Shown: piece after piece, positions 41,630-50,475 of the stretch
Layout: every line of letters starts with the position of its first letter
Numbering within the stretch: position 1 is the stretch's first letter
Assembly: GCA_015231175.1 (NCBI GenBank)
Contig: JADGBZ010000008.1
Coordinates: forward strand, 21,709-85,708
Direction of reading: 5' to 3'
Length of the DNA: 64,000 nucleotides
Source of the DNA: Magnetococcales bacterium
Lineage (GTDB): Bacteria; Pseudomonadota; Magnetococcia; Magnetococcales; DC0425bin3
Notes under the pieces: model-generated
The model's database searches: none
Seen by the model: the letters and a program-made list of their open reading frames with translations, nothing else
What the model was told of the DNA's origin: nothing
Position numbers and translations under genes: made by a program

Positions 41630-42649
41630 ATGCATAGGAATTGGACGGAACTGATAAAACCCCGGACCATTGAGCTCATCGGGGATGGTGATATCACCCG
41701 GCGGGCAACTCTGATTGCCGAGCCTCTGGAGCGTGGTTTTGGTACAACGTTGGGCAATGCGTTGCGTCGGGTGCTCCTCTCGTCGCTTCAGGGTGCGGCT
41801 GTCACTTCGGTGCGCATCGATGGTGTGCTGCATGAGTTTTCCAGCATCTCTGGCGTTCTGGAAGATGTTACCGAGATCATTCTGAATATCAAGGGTCTCG
41901 CGATTAACATGCAGGGCAATGGCCCCAAAACCATGTACCTTAAAGCTGATACCGAAGGGGTGGTGACGGCTTCCAGGATCCAGTGCGGTTCCGATATTGT
42001 CATCCTCAACCCCGACCACCACATTGCCACCTTGAACAAGAGTGGCAAGCTCGACATCGAAATGACGGTCAACTCGGGAAAAGGCTACGTGCGCGCTACA
42101 CAGGGCCGGGAGGACGAACCAACCTCCATCGGTGATATCCCTGTCGATGCCAGCTTCAACCCAGTCAAGCGCGTTGCCTATCGTGTCGAGAATGCCCGCG
42201 TCGGACACCAGACAGACCATGATAAACTGGTCATGGAAATTGAGACCAACGGCGTAGTTTCACCCGAAGATGCCTTGGCTCTGGCGGCGAAGATTCTGCA
42301 AAACCAGCTGAACCCCTTCATCAACTTTGAAGAGGTGCCGATCAAGGAGTCCAGAGAAGAAGAGAAAGGGCCGCGTTGGAACCCCAATCTGTTCCGCAAG
42401 GTTGATGAGCTTGAACTCTCGGTTCGCTCTGCCAATTGCCTAAAAAATGATGACATTGTCTTCATCGGCGATCTGGTTCAGAAAACCGAGGCTGAAATGT
42501 TGAAAACCCCTAATTTTGGCCGTAAATCCTTGAATGAGATCAAGGAGGTACTTGAGGAAATGGGCCTCCACCTGGGCATGACCCTCGATAACTGGCCGCC
42601 CGAAAATATCGAAGACCTCTCCCGGCAATTCGAGGAAGATAACTTCTAG
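41630..42649 (+). CDS. rpoA: RNA polymerase subunit alpha
   Basis: 339 aa. The N-terminal dimerization and assembly domain ([43 protein letters not shown]...GV) and the C-terminal domain ([48 protein letters not shown]) contacting UP elements and activators are complete. It lies between rpsD and rplQ in the usual alpha operon position. Confidence 0.98.
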   Translation: MHRNWTELIKPRTIELIGDGDITRRATLIAEPLERGFGTTLGNALRRVLLSSLQGAAVTSVRIDGVLHEFSSISGVLEDVTEIILNIKGLAINMQGNGPKTMYLKADTEGVVTASRIQCGSDIVILNPDHHIATLNKSGKLDIEMTVNSGKGYVRATQGREDEPTSIGDIPVDASFNPVKRVAYRVENARVGHQTDHDKLVMEIETNGVVSPEDALALAAKILQNQLNPFINFEEVPIKESREEEKGPRWNPNLFRKVDELELSVRSANCLKNDDIVFIGDLVQKTEAEMLKTPNFGRKSLNEIKEVLEEMGLHLGMTLDNWPPENIEDLSRQFEEDNF

Positions 42650-42662
42650 GAAGGTTGCACAC

Positions 42663-43058
42663 ATGAGACATCGCAAATGTGTCCGGAAATTGAACCGGGA
42701 TTCCGCGCATCGCAAGTCATTGATCTCCAATATGTTGGGCAGTCTATTTATCCACGAGAGGATTGAGACCACTGATACCAAGGCCAAAGTTCTCAAGAGG
42801 TTCGCTGATCGCATGATCACCCTGGGAAAGCGGGGTGATCTGCATGCCCGGCGGATGGCCCTGAGGACGATCAAAAACCAGGATGCGGTTCACAAACTCT
42901 TTAACGATATTGCGGAACGGAATCGCAACCGCCCAGGCGGTTATACGCGGGTTCTCAAAACGCGCTTTCGCTACGGAGATTGTGCTGCCATGTCCCTTAT
43001 CGAACTGGTTGAGCGTTCCGCTTCGGGCGGCGGCCAAGTGGCTGGAGACGGGAAATAG
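42663..43058 (+). CDS. rplQ: 50S ribosomal protein L17
   Basis: 131 aa. MRHRKCVRKLNRDSAHRKSLISNMLGSLFIHERIETTDTKAKVLKRFADRMITLGKRGDLHARR is the family core. It is the last gene of the ribosomal cluster and is followed by an intrinsic terminator 34 bp downstream. The C-terminal residues past VERSASGGG are variable. Confidence 0.97.
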   Translation: MRHRKCVRKLNRDSAHRKSLISNMLGSLFIHERIETTDTKAKVLKRFADRMITLGKRGDLHARRMALRTIKNQDAVHKLFNDIAERNRNRPGGYTRVLKTRFRYGDCAAMSLIELVERSASGGGQVAGDGK

Positions 43059-43091
43059 GCGCTGTGGCGCTTGTGAAGTCGACAAGAACAG

Positions 43092-43122
43092 GGGTGGGGA
43101 TTTTTCCCCGCCCTTTTTTTTT
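43092..43122 (+). terminator. Intrinsic terminator of ribosomal cluster
   Basis: GGGTGGGG and CCCCGCCC form an 8-bp stem with a short AT loop, followed by nine Ts. It marks the end of the long rpsJ-rplQ transcription unit. Confidence 0.92.
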
Positions 43123-43133
43123 GGAGTGAGGAG

Positions 43134-43922
43134 ATGGTTGGTCAACCACCGGTTGTCCTGTTGACTGATTTCGGCAGCACAGACCCCTATGTGGGGCAGA
43201 TCAAGGGCGTCCTCTACCGGAATTGCCCCAACCTGCGCTGCATCGATCTTTACCACGATGTTCCACCTTTTGCCGTTCACGTGGGTGCGTGGATGATCGG
43301 CAGAACCATGCGCTTTATGCCCTTTCCAGCGATTTGGTTCTGCGTTGTCGACCCTGGGGTGGGTGGTCAGAGACGGATCCTTCTGGTGCAATCGGGCGGC
43401 ATGATCGGTGTGGGGCCGGATAATGGTTTGCTGGAACCGTTCCTGCTGCGCGAAGACAGTCTGGTCTATTCGGTTGACCTGTCGGCCTTTGCCGGTTCCA
43501 GCACGACCTTCCAGGGGCGGGATATCATGGCGCCCGTCGTGGGCCAACTGCTCAATGGTTATGAACCTTGGCAACTTGGGAAGCCCGTGGGTGATCCCCA
43601 ACGCCTTGTGGGCAAAGAGTGGGAACACATGGCCCAGAATCAGTGGGAAACCCATGTGATGCTGGTGGATCGTTTCGGCAACCTGGTGACAGGTCTACCC
43701 GCCAATGAAATGGCTGGAATCCCGGTAGTCGGTTGGATTGATGGTCAACCCTGTGGTGTCCAGGTGGCAACCTTCTCCGATCTGCGTAAGGGTGAAGTGG
43801 GGCTGGTGGCCGGAGGGTTTGGTACCATGGAAGTGGTCGTCAACCAGGGCAGTGCCGCCTTGCGCTACCAGGCTGGTATCGGTACCAAGGTGACCCTGAG
43901 AGTGAGCGTGGATGCGGCATAG
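43134..43922 (+). CDS. SAM hydroxide adenosyltransferase (DUF62)
   Basis: 262 aa, cytoplasmic. Family members hydrolyse S-adenosyl-L-methionine to adenosine and methionine using an activated water; relatives are fluorinase and chlorinase. VVLLTDFGSTDPYVGQIKGVLYR at the N-terminus holds the Asp pair, and VVDPGVGGQRRILLV and GPDNGLLEPFL are the conserved substrate-site motifs. GFGTMEVVVNQGSAA is at the C-terminal domain. It follows the rplQ terminator with a GAGTGAGGAG ribosome site, so it likely has its own weak promoter or uses read-through. The biological role of the reaction is unclear in the family. Confidence 0.85.
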   Translation: MVGQPPVVLLTDFGSTDPYVGQIKGVLYRNCPNLRCIDLYHDVPPFAVHVGAWMIGRTMRFMPFPAIWFCVVDPGVGGQRRILLVQSGGMIGVGPDNGLLEPFLLREDSLVYSVDLSAFAGSSTTFQGRDIMAPVVGQLLNGYEPWQLGKPVGDPQRLVGKEWEHMAQNQWETHVMLVDRFGNLVTGLPANEMAGIPVVGWIDGQPCGVQVATFSDLRKGEVGLVAGGFGTMEVVVNQGSAALRYQAGIGTKVTLRVSVDAA

Positions 43923-44017
43923 TCGCCGTGGGAAAGAGGGCTGAACGGTTGCGATGGCCCGGTCATCCGCCTTGTTGACCGACCTGGAGGGTTTTTTGGG
44001 AGGTGATTTGCCGGCAC

Positions 44018-44046
44018 TTGACCCTGAAGGGGAAACCCGATACCTT
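44018..44046 (+). promoter_or_regulatory. Probable tRNA-Asn promoter
   Basis: TTGACC, 17 bp, then TACCTT; the tRNA begins 24 bp later. The -35 context (CTTGACCCTG) is the same as before tRNA-Tyr at 11998. Confidence 0.5.
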
Positions 44047-44070
44047 GTCGACCACTGCAAGGCGATATCT

Positions 44071-44146
44071 TCCCCGGTAGCTCAGTTGGCAGAGCAAGTG
44101 GCTGTTAACCACTGGGTCGCTGGTTCGAGTCCGGCCCGGGGAGCCA
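44071..44146 (+). tRNA. tRNA-Asn (GTT)
   Basis: 76 nt. Acceptor TCCCCGG/CCGGGGA, anticodon loop CTGTTAA, T-loop GTTCGAGTC, discriminator G and encoded CCA. Single-gene unit followed by a terminator. Confidence 0.97.
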
Positions 44147-44163
44147 ATACAAATCAGACAGTG

Positions 44164-44190
44164 AAGGCTGCCCGCATGGTGGCCTTTTTT
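44164..44190 (+). terminator. Intrinsic terminator of tRNA-Asn
   Basis: AAGGCTGCC pairs with GGTGGCCTT (two G-T wobbles) around a CGCAT loop, and Ts continue from 44185 to 44190. Confidence 0.75.
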
Positions 44191-44298
44191 GTTTGGTGCG
44201 ACCAGGTTGCTCCTTTTGGTGGGTGCTTTCGATCTGCGCATGCAAGTGGATTTTTCCTGGTGTTGTGAGATATCCTCGGACGCAGGAGGAGACGAGAC

Positions 44299-44703
44299 GT
44301 GAGTCACGCCATACCGTTCGATACCCTGGCCTTTGTGAAGGAACTGGAAGTTGCTGGCGTTCCATCTGCCCAGGCCGAAGCCCAGGCCAATGCCTTGTCC
44401 AGGGTCATCCAAAAGGTGGAGGCAACCCTTCAGGAAGGAGTGGCAACCAGGCGTGATGTTGATGAGGTGCGCTTGGAAGTTGAGAAGGTACGCAAGGAAA
44501 TATCTGATTCAAAGGCTGAAACCATCAAGTGGATGGTCGGCATGTTTGCGGCCCAGACCATGCTGATTATCGGGACCATGTTCGCCATGATGAAGATGAA
44601 TCAGCATGCTCCACCTGCCTACGCACCACCGCACACCTCCCAGGAAATGCGCCTGCCCTACCATGCGCCGCAACTGCCATCCGGGACGCCACCGACAAGG
44701 TGA
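44299..44703 (+). CDS. Membrane-anchored coiled-coil protein (DUF1640-like)
   Basis: 134 aa. Residues ~1-75 are predicted coiled coil (FVKELEVAGVPSAQAEAQANALSRVI, VDEVRLEVEKVRKEISDSKAE), resembling DUF1640/CCDC90-type proteins. Then comes one hydrophobic helix (WMVGMFAAQTMLIIGTMFAMM) and a Pro/His-rich tail that would be outside the cytoplasm or in the lumen side. A GTG start follows AGGAGGAGACGAGAC. The function is unknown; such small genes are often multicopy in proteobacterial genomes. No operon partner. Confidence 0.6.
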   Translation: MSHAIPFDTLAFVKELEVAGVPSAQAEAQANALSRVIQKVEATLQEGVATRRDVDEVRLEVEKVRKEISDSKAETIKWMVGMFAAQTMLIIGTMFAMMKMNQHAPPAYAPPHTSQEMRLPYHAPQLPSGTPPTR

Positions 44704-44887
44704 CGCCGGCATCCCCACCCGCGCCGGTGTCTCGGTTCGGCGTGACATGGAGTTCACGCAACGGTTTGTGAAAAAAGATCATCCCACCGTGCCATATGGC
44801 TACCCTTCTGACGCACCAGCCGGAAGCCGTGCATTCTGGAGTGGCCAGGCACTCCATGCCCGGAGCGTTGCGGCAGGCGGCATACCG

Positions 44888-45043
44888 CTACCAGCAGGGC
44901 TTCGAAGTTGCGTCCTTGGGTGTGAGGTGCGCATGTTTGGAGGAGTCCTGGTAGATGACCGGTTCCGCCCCGACCTCCATGGCCTGGCGTTGGGCCTTTT
45001 TGGCAGCACGATGCAGAGTGGCCTCGGCTTGGCGGAAATCAAT
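44888..45043 (-). pseudogene. Possible gene relic, small unknown protein
   Basis: Within the 400-bp stretch 44704-45103, which has no clear gene, one minus-strand frame encodes FRQAEATLHRAAKKAQRQA followed by MEVGAEPVIYQDS. This looks like the core of small antitoxin-like proteins (helix, then a VIYQD-type strand). There is no start codon: an in-frame TAA lies three codons upstream. It is probably a decayed fragment, and chance coding potential cannot be excluded. Confidence 0.25.
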
Positions 45044-45103
45044 GTGGAATTATAAGACCCATCAGATCAACGTGCGACACTGCCGAGCGGTTGAGAGGGT
45101 GTC

Positions 45104-45475
45104 ATGACTGAATCAGGGCGCCATAACATGGCGGACAGGGTCGTTTATTCAACAGAACGGGGTCGCATGTGCCCCGATTGCCGTCAGCCTGTTGCAGGGT
45201 GTGCGTGCAGTCGGAAGAGGTCACACACCCGTGCCGACGGCGTCGTGCGCGTCTCCAGAGAGACAAAAGGGCGCAAGGGAAAATGCGTGACGTTGGTGCG
45301 GGGCGTTGCGCTGGATTCTGAATCGTTGGCACAACTGGGTCAATCCCTCAGAGTAGCCTGCGGGACTGGTGGTACGGTGAAAGAGGGGGTGATTGAACTC
45401 CAGGGGGAACACGTGGGACGGGTGATCGAACAATTGAGCCATCAGGGTTGGGTCGTCAAGCGCGCCGGGGGATAG
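45104..45475 (+). CDS. YciH/SUI1-family translation factor
   Basis: 123 aa. The N-terminal zinc-ribbon-like segment (MCPDCRQPVAGCAC) is followed by the SUI1/eIF1 domain (KGKCVTLVRGVALDSESLAQLGQSLRVACGTGGTVKEGVIELQGEHVGRVIEQLSHQGW). Bacterial YciH affects start-site selection and is non-essential. The ATG at 45104 is used because GAGAGGG is well placed; an ATG at 45128 (MADRVVYS) matches the family N-terminus equally well. Its last 28 bp overlap the downstream antitoxin frame. Confidence 0.85.
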   Translation: MTESGRHNMADRVVYSTERGRMCPDCRQPVAGCACSRKRSHTRADGVVRVSRETKGRKGKCVTLVRGVALDSESLAQLGQSLRVACGTGGTVKEGVIELQGEHVGRVIEQLSHQGWVVKRAGG

Positions 45476-45819
45476 GTCATGAGAGATGCGCAACCTTCCA
45501 TGTCGAACTGGCGATCGAGATCCTGACCGTGTCGGGCCTGAAACTTGGCTATGTGCCGCGCATCTGCAACCCTGTCATTGCCCGGCTGATGGGTGTCGGA
45601 AAAACCATGTTGGCCCAGGTCGCTCGCATGAAAGCTGCGGCCATGGACACTTCCGTCTCAGCCATGGTCAAGGGGTTCCTTGTCCAATGGGCCTCAGGAG
45701 AAAGCGAGAACGAACAACTCAAACGTGAGGAACGCTCCCTAAGGGCAGCAGTTTTAACTTTTACCGCCTCGGATCGTTTAAACCGAGACGAGGTGCATGA
45801 TCGGTATGCGATTTCTTGA
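45448..45819 (+). CDS. VapB-like antitoxin fused to HIRAN-domain remnant
   Basis: The open frame encodes 123 aa. Residues ~20-55 (AIEILTVSGLKLGYVPRICNPVIARLMGVGKTM) resemble the C-terminal half of a HIRAN domain. Residues ~60-120 (RMKAAAMDTSVSAMVKGFL, GESENEQLKREERSL) resemble the body of VapB-type antitoxins paired with PIN toxins. The antitoxin's usual N-terminal DNA-binding strand is missing or replaced. The real start is uncertain: ATG at 45607 would give a 70-residue antitoxin, and the upstream part overlaps yciH. It overlaps the toxin gene by 23 bp, the usual coupled arrangement. Confidence 0.5.
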   Translation: MGRQARRGIGHERCATFHVELAIEILTVSGLKLGYVPRICNPVIARLMGVGKTMLAQVARMKAAAMDTSVSAMVKGFLVQWASGESENEQLKREERSLRAAVLTFTASDRLNRDEVHDRYAIS

Positions 45820-46213
45820 CACCAACATTCTCCTTTATTCTATCAGCTGTGCCGCTGCGGAAGACAGAAAGAGGGGAGTTGCCATAGGCCTCCTGGACCA
45901 GGATGATTGGGTTCTGTCGGTGCAGGTGTTGCAGGAGTTCTATGTTCAGGCCACCCGTGTATCCAGGCCGGATCCCATTCCGCATGAGGTCGCTGCCGGT
46001 CTGGTTCGCACCTGGTTGCGATTCCGGGTTCAGGGGATCACTGTCGCGGTCATGCGTGGTGCGTTGGAGATCAAGGCAACCCATGATTTTTCGTATTGGG
46101 ACAGTGCAATCATCTCCGCTGCACGAGCTTCTGGCTGCCTGGAGATATACTCCGAGGATCTGAGCCACGGACGCGAGGTCGAAGGCATCACCATCTTCAA
46201 TCCATTTCGCTGA
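45797..46213 (+). CDS. vapC: PIN-domain toxin, VapC family
   Basis: 138 aa. It is probably a ribonuclease that targets RNA when free of antitoxin. Acidic PIN residues: Asp in MRFLDTNILLY, Glu in VQVLQEFYVQ, Asp in FSYWDSAIISAA and Asp in IYSEDLSHG. ATG at 45797 follows GACGAGG; an in-frame ATG at 45806 (MRFLDTN) fits the family better. It is coupled to the antitoxin frame. Confidence 0.85.
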   Translation: MIGMRFLDTNILLYSISCAAAEDRKRGVAIGLLDQDDWVLSVQVLQEFYVQATRVSRPDPIPHEVAAGLVRTWLRFRVQGITVAVMRGALEIKATHDFSYWDSAIISAARASGCLEIYSEDLSHGREVEGITIFNPFR

Positions 46214-46288
46214 GTCGTCCCAGGTATTGAGCAAGGTCTGCGCCGCACCTATTTCCAGGATTCTTGTTTAAAAACGGGCGTTTGCCCA

Positions 46289-47167
46289 TCAATTCTGCCC
46301 CGCATTGACCGTACCCAGGATACCGGGAAGCAGCAGCGGATCGACCCGCGCCCCCCGCACCAGAAACCCCCAGTGCAAATGTGGACCCGTGGCGCGTCCC
46401 GTCTTGCCGACCGTGCCCAGGACGGTTCCGGCGGGGAGCCACTCCCCCTCTGCGACACGAAAATCATGCAGGTGCGCGTACAGAGAGATGACGCCATCGC
46501 CATGGTCCAGAAGCAACGTGTTGCCGGTGAAGAAATAGTTTTTTCCCAACAGAGCCACGGTTCCTGGAGCGGGTGCCATCACGGGCGTCCCTTCCAGCGC
46601 AGCTATGTCAACACCGTTGTGGGGGTTGCGCATCTGACCGTTGATCTGCCGACGGCTGCCAAAGACTCCGGAAAATCGCCCAGTTACGGGTATCCGAAAT
46701 CCGTCAACGAATCCAACCCTGCCGCCGCGTCGCTGATAAACGGCCAGGATGGATGCGGTCTCTCTGGCGGCTCGCGCCGTATCCTCAGGGTTGGGATTGA
46801 CCTTGTTCACAGGCAGGGTCAGCGTTTCGACATGGTAAGAACGTTTGGGGATCTGTAGATTTTTTCTCAGGATGACCGTTTTGCCGGAGGGAGGTTGGAC
46901 CCTGACCTCCAGAAGGAGCGTACCTGTTTTTGCCTCCATGTCCAATGCAAGCAGGGCCTGTCCATCGGCTGTGAAGGGGACGGGGTTGCCTGCCAAGCTG
47001 CCCTCGAAGCGGCTTCCGTGGGGAAACCCAGGTACCGACACCATGACCGCCATGCCTGGTTGCAGCGGTGCCGAGAGGTGCAGGGATTCGTTGCTGGAAG
47101 CGACTTTTGCCCCCAGCATCTGTGTTGCCAGCAGGATAGCCAGCCACCACGTTGGTCTGTGCATCAT
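46289..47167 (-). CDS. M23 family (LytM) metallopeptidase, secreted
   Basis: 292 aa. An N-terminal signal peptide (WWLAILLATQMLGAKVASS) precedes a ~120-residue beta-rich domain. The catalytic M23 domain follows, with zinc ligands in NPHNGVDIAA (HxxxD) and GPHLHWGF (HxH). These enzymes cut peptidoglycan cross-bridges, or regulate amidases when degenerate; all expected ligands are present, so activity is likely. It starts 4 bp after the xseA stop, on the same strand, so the two are probably cotranscribed. Confidence 0.88.
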   Translation of the reverse strand: MMHRPTWWLAILLATQMLGAKVASSNESLHLSAPLQPGMAVMVSVPGFPHGSRFEGSLAGNPVPFTADGQALLALDMEAKTGTLLLEVRVQPPSGKTVILRKNLQIPKRSYHVETLTLPVNKVNPNPEDTARAARETASILAVYQRRGGRVGFVDGFRIPVTGRFSGVFGSRRQINGQMRNPHNGVDIAALEGTPVMAPAPGTVALLGKNYFFTGNTLLLDHGDGVISLYAHLHDFRVAEGEWLPAGTVLGTVGKTGRATGPHLHWGFLVRGARVDPLLLPGILGTVNAGQN

Positions 47168-47171
47168 CGAC

Positions 47172-48515
47172 TTACTCCAGCCTGACCACCTGGGCAGCCA
47201 GTTTGCCGCGTGCCAGGGTGACGTTGATGGGATCGCCTTGTGTCACGCCATCCGTCCGCCGCAAAACCCGGCCTTCCCGGTCCCGGACGATGGCATATCC
47301 TCGCTCCAGGGTGGCGTGTGGGGAGAGGGCTGTCAGGCGAAATTGCAGCGCGGAGAGGAGTGAGCGCTTTTGCCGGGTATGGTGCTGAGATGCATGCAAC
47401 AAGCGGAGGAGGAGCGTATCCACGCGCTGGCGGCAGAAGGGGAAATAGCGTCCCTGCCGCCAGGCAAGGAGGCGTGCCAAAAGTTGGTGCGACCGTTCTT
47501 GTTGTCCCGACAATGCAAGGTGCATGGAGCGAAACAGGCGTTCGACCAGCTCGTCACAACGTTGCCGGGATTGTTCCAGGTGGCGTCGGGGGTCACGCAG
47601 TCTGGCTCGGCACGCTGCGATACGCTCACGATGCCGTTGCACATGGCCCAGAGCGGCCCGATCCAAACGATGGCGCAAGGTCCGTATGTGATTGTCGAGA
47701 AGCGCTTTTTCCGGGAGGATGCGCTCCGCCGCCGCCGAAGGGGTTGGACAGCGGAGATCCGCCACCAGATCAGCCAGGGTGACATCCACTTCGTGGCCGA
47801 CCGCACTGACGACGGGCGCCTTGGATCGGGCGATGGCCCTGACGACAGCCTCTGTGTTGAAAGCCGCCAAATCCTCCGCCGAGCCCCCTCCGCGGCCACA
47901 AATGATGACTTCGGCGCGGCCATCGTGGTTGAGAAGATCCAGGGCGGCAGCGATTTCATCAGGCGCAGTGACCCCTTGGACCTGGGCATGCGCCACCAGG
48001 AGATGATAATGCGGAAATCTTAGATCCAGTACCCGGATGATGTCGTGGATGACAGCGCCGGATGTCGAAGTGACTACGCCGATGATGCCCGGCAGGAGGG
48101 GGAGGGGGCGTTTGCGCGTTTCGGCGAATAAACCTTCGGCGCTCAGGGCGGCATGCAGCTTCAGCAACCGGGCCCGTTCGTCACCTGCCCCCTGGGGAGC
48201 CAACCCTTCGATGACCATCTGGTATTCGCCGCGCGGTGTGTAAACCGCAATCCGTCCTGTCGCCAGAACGGCATCACCGTCACGCGGCAGATGCGGCAGC
48301 CGCCGTGCCGTGGTACGCCAGATGACACACCGCATCTGGGAATCGGCATCGACCAGGGTCAAATAGACATGCCCCGAAGGCGGCTTGCGCAGACCGGACA
48401 CCTCGCCACGCACCCGAACATAGGGGAAGGCATCCTCCAGCAACTCACGAACCTGCTCGTTCAGTTCGGTGACAGTGAGCGCATCATCAGGACGGGGTGA
48501 CAGAATCAGGGACAT
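47172..48515 (-). CDS. xseA: Exonuclease VII large subunit
   Basis: 447 aa. It degrades single-stranded DNA from both ends together with XseB, which is not encoded here. The N-terminal OB domain (VTELNEQVRELLEDAFPYVRVRGEVSGLRKPPSGHVYLTLVD) and the catalytic core (GVVTSTSGAVIHDIIRVLDLRFP, ICGRGGGSAEDLAAFNTEAVVRAI, SAVGHEVDVTLADLVADLRCPTPSAAAE) are complete. A long coiled-coil follows before the C-terminus. Repeat copy C lies just upstream of its start. Confidence 0.95.
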   Translation of the reverse strand: MSLILSPRPDDALTVTELNEQVRELLEDAFPYVRVRGEVSGLRKPPSGHVYLTLVDADSQMRCVIWRTTARRLPHLPRDGDAVLATGRIAVYTPRGEYQMVIEGLAPQGAGDERARLLKLHAALSAEGLFAETRKRPLPLLPGIIGVVTSTSGAVIHDIIRVLDLRFPHYHLLVAHAQVQGVTAPDEIAAALDLLNHDGRAEVIICGRGGGSAEDLAAFNTEAVVRAIARSKAPVVSAVGHEVDVTLADLVADLRCPTPSAAAERILPEKALLDNHIRTLRHRLDRAALGHVQRHRERIAACRARLRDPRRHLEQSRQRCDELVERLFRSMHLALSGQQERSHQLLARLLAWRQGRYFPFCRQRVDTLLLRLLHASQHHTRQKRSLLSALQFRLTALSPHATLERGYAIVRDREGRVLRRTDGVTQGDPINVTLARGKLAAQVVRLE

Positions 48516-48549
48516 CGGGAGACCACGCTATGCTTGTGTTGCATGCTTC

Positions 48550-48696
48550 GCAACCATTCACCACCCGGCAGCGCATCGGGGTCCAAGGGGCCGGTTCCCT
48601 GGCGAATTCAGGGCAGCGCCCTGGTGGGGTTCGGGGCGAAGCCCCGACAAAGGCTTTCATATCCAAGCATTTCTTGCAAGGATCCTGAATGATTGC
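48550..48696 (+). repeat. Dispersed ~148-bp repeat, copy C
   Basis: 147 bp between xseA and the thioredoxin-NHL gene. The left end is GCAACCATTCACCACCC and the right end CTGAATGATTGC. Hairpin 1 is CAGGGC-AGC-GCCCTG (48609-48623). Hairpin 2 is TCGGGGC-GAA-GCCCCGA (48631-48647), a perfect 7-bp stem here. It lies 34 bp from the divergent xseA start. Confidence 0.85.
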
Positions 48697-48786
48697 CATG
48701 CCTCATCCTCAAACCGAAGCGGGCAGGCAAGCATACCCTCATGGCCACAACCCTTCAATTTATTTTGGTGGGGCGCCGAAGGTGCC

Positions 48787-48828
48787 GGGTGCTGAATGGT
48801 TACTGACATGGGGTGTCTGAACGATTAC
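48787..48828 (+). repeat. Loose repeat-end remnants
   Basis: GGGTGCTGAATGGTTAC and, 7 bp later, GGGTGTCTGAACGATTAC are two copies of the repeat family's right end without the body. GTTACTGACAT also matches sequence beyond the end of copy B. The rest of the gap 48697-48962 shows nothing else. Confidence 0.55.
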
Positions 48829-48962
48829 AATGCGCTTGCCCTGGGAAAATTTATTGAGGGGTCGCCTCCAGGAAAGGATTGCTGTAACCTCCCCAGGAGG
48901 CGTTGCCGGATGATGAGAGAACGCCAGGGAAGTTGAGCATCAGCCCAAAGATGGGGGGAAAC

Positions 48963-50438
48963 ATGGCTGCAACATCGCCTGCTGCCGAAATCGATGATCC
49001 CGATTTTGTCTGGTTTAACGTGGTCGAGCCCCTCTCCTTGGAAAAGTTGCGTGGACGTCTGGTCATTCTGGATTTTTGGACCTCCTGTTGTATCAATTGC
49101 ATTCATGTCCTCGACAGTTTGAAGCATCTGGAAGCCCGTTTCCCGGATGAGGTTGTGGTCATCGGCGTTCATTCGCCGAAATTTGCTGCCGAGGAGAGCA
49201 GCCGCGTCGTCGCTGGCGCCATTGCCCGTTACCAGATTCGGCACCCGGTCATCCAGGATGTGGGCATGCGGCTTTGGCAAAAGTATGGCGTTCAATCCTG
49301 GCCCACACTGATTTTTATCTCACCCGCCGGCAAGGTGCTGGGAGAGGTGGTGGGTGAACCGGACCTGGATGCGTTGGAAGAGTTTGTGGAACAGGCCCTG
49401 GGCAAGGCCAGGCGCAAGGGTGAGTTGCGCACTGCGCCGTTGCTGCGCACCACTCCTGAACACCCTGCGGGCCGCTTTTTCTTTCCGGTGCGCATCAAAC
49501 CGATTCCCGACAACAATCCCAGGCGTCGTTGGGTTGTGGTGGATAGCGGTCACCACCAGATCGTCATCCTGGCCGATGACGGGACGGAAGAGGCCCGTTT
49601 CGGGGATGGTTTGCCCGGTTTCCAGGATGGAGCGCCGGATGTGTGCCGGTTTTTCAATCCACAGGGGGTCGTTGCGGGGGTGGACGCCATTTATGTGGCA
49701 GACACGTTCAACCACGCCATCCGCCGGGTTGATTTGGTGACGGGCCAGGTCACTACGTTGGTCGGCAATGGTCGGCGTGGTTTTCCGCTCATGGTGACGC
49801 CATCCCATGCGGCGCATACCCAGCTGGCTTCGGTTTGGGATCTGGAGTTGCTGGAAGATCAGCTTTTTTTTGCCAACGCCGGCACCCATCAGCTGGGGAG
49901 TTTGCACCTGCGCTCGGGTGAAGTGACCCTGTTGGCCGGGACAGGTGGCGAGGATCTGGCGGATGGTCCGGCCCAATCGGCCATGTTGGCGCAACCCAGT
50001 GGATTGGCCTTGAATCCGATAGAAAAGATTCTCTATTTTGCTGATAGTGAAACCTCTTCGGTGCGTGCCCTCGCCCTCACGGGCGAAAAACGGGTCGATA
50101 CCCTGATCGGCAAAAGCTTGTATGATTCCGGCCATATCGATGGGCCGCTCCACCAGGCCTCCCTGCAATATCCGCGTGGCCTGGCCTGGGCGGGCGATCA
50201 TCTTTGGGTCGCCGACAGCTTCAACCACACCCTCCGTATCATCAACCTGGCCGAGAAGCACATTGGCGATCTGGAGGCGTTGGGGTGTCAATGCACCGAA
50301 CCCCTGTGTCTGCCGCTGATGGAACCAGCCGGCGTGGCGGTAGACTCTCCTGATCGCCTGTTGGTTTGTGATACGGGTCATCACCGGATCCGTGAATACC
50401 GTCTGGATGCGAAGACTTGTCGCACCTTGGCTGCCTGA
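48963..50438 (+). CDS. Thioredoxin-like/NHL-repeat protein (NHLRC2-like)
   Basis: 491 aa. Residues ~15-150 form a thioredoxin/TlpA-like domain with FWTSCCINCIHVLDSLKHLE (CxxC-type site C-I-N-C preceded by a third Cys). Residues ~175-490 are NHL beta-propeller repeats (GVVAGVDAIYVADTFNHAIRRVD, PRGLAWAGDHLWVADSFNHTLRI, GVAVDSPDRLLVCDTGHHRI). This matches the bacterial NHLRC2 family, whose role is unknown. No signal peptide is seen, so it is probably cytoplasmic. ATG at 48963 follows GGGGGGAAAC. The TPR gene follows 37 bp later. Confidence 0.85.
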   Translation: MAATSPAAEIDDPDFVWFNVVEPLSLEKLRGRLVILDFWTSCCINCIHVLDSLKHLEARFPDEVVVIGVHSPKFAAEESSRVVAGAIARYQIRHPVIQDVGMRLWQKYGVQSWPTLIFISPAGKVLGEVVGEPDLDALEEFVEQALGKARRKGELRTAPLLRTTPEHPAGRFFFPVRIKPIPDNNPRRRWVVVDSGHHQIVILADDGTEEARFGDGLPGFQDGAPDVCRFFNPQGVVAGVDAIYVADTFNHAIRRVDLVTGQVTTLVGNGRRGFPLMVTPSHAAHTQLASVWDLELLEDQLFFANAGTHQLGSLHLRSGEVTLLAGTGGEDLADGPAQSAMLAQPSGLALNPIEKILYFADSETSSVRALALTGEKRVDTLIGKSLYDSGHIDGPLHQASLQYPRGLAWAGDHLWVADSFNHTLRIINLAEKHIGDLEALGCQCTEPLCLPLMEPAGVAVDSPDRLLVCDTGHHRIREYRLDAKTCRTLAA

Positions 50439-50475
50439 GAGCTTCGAGCCGTTGCGCCCCGATGGGAAACCAGTC

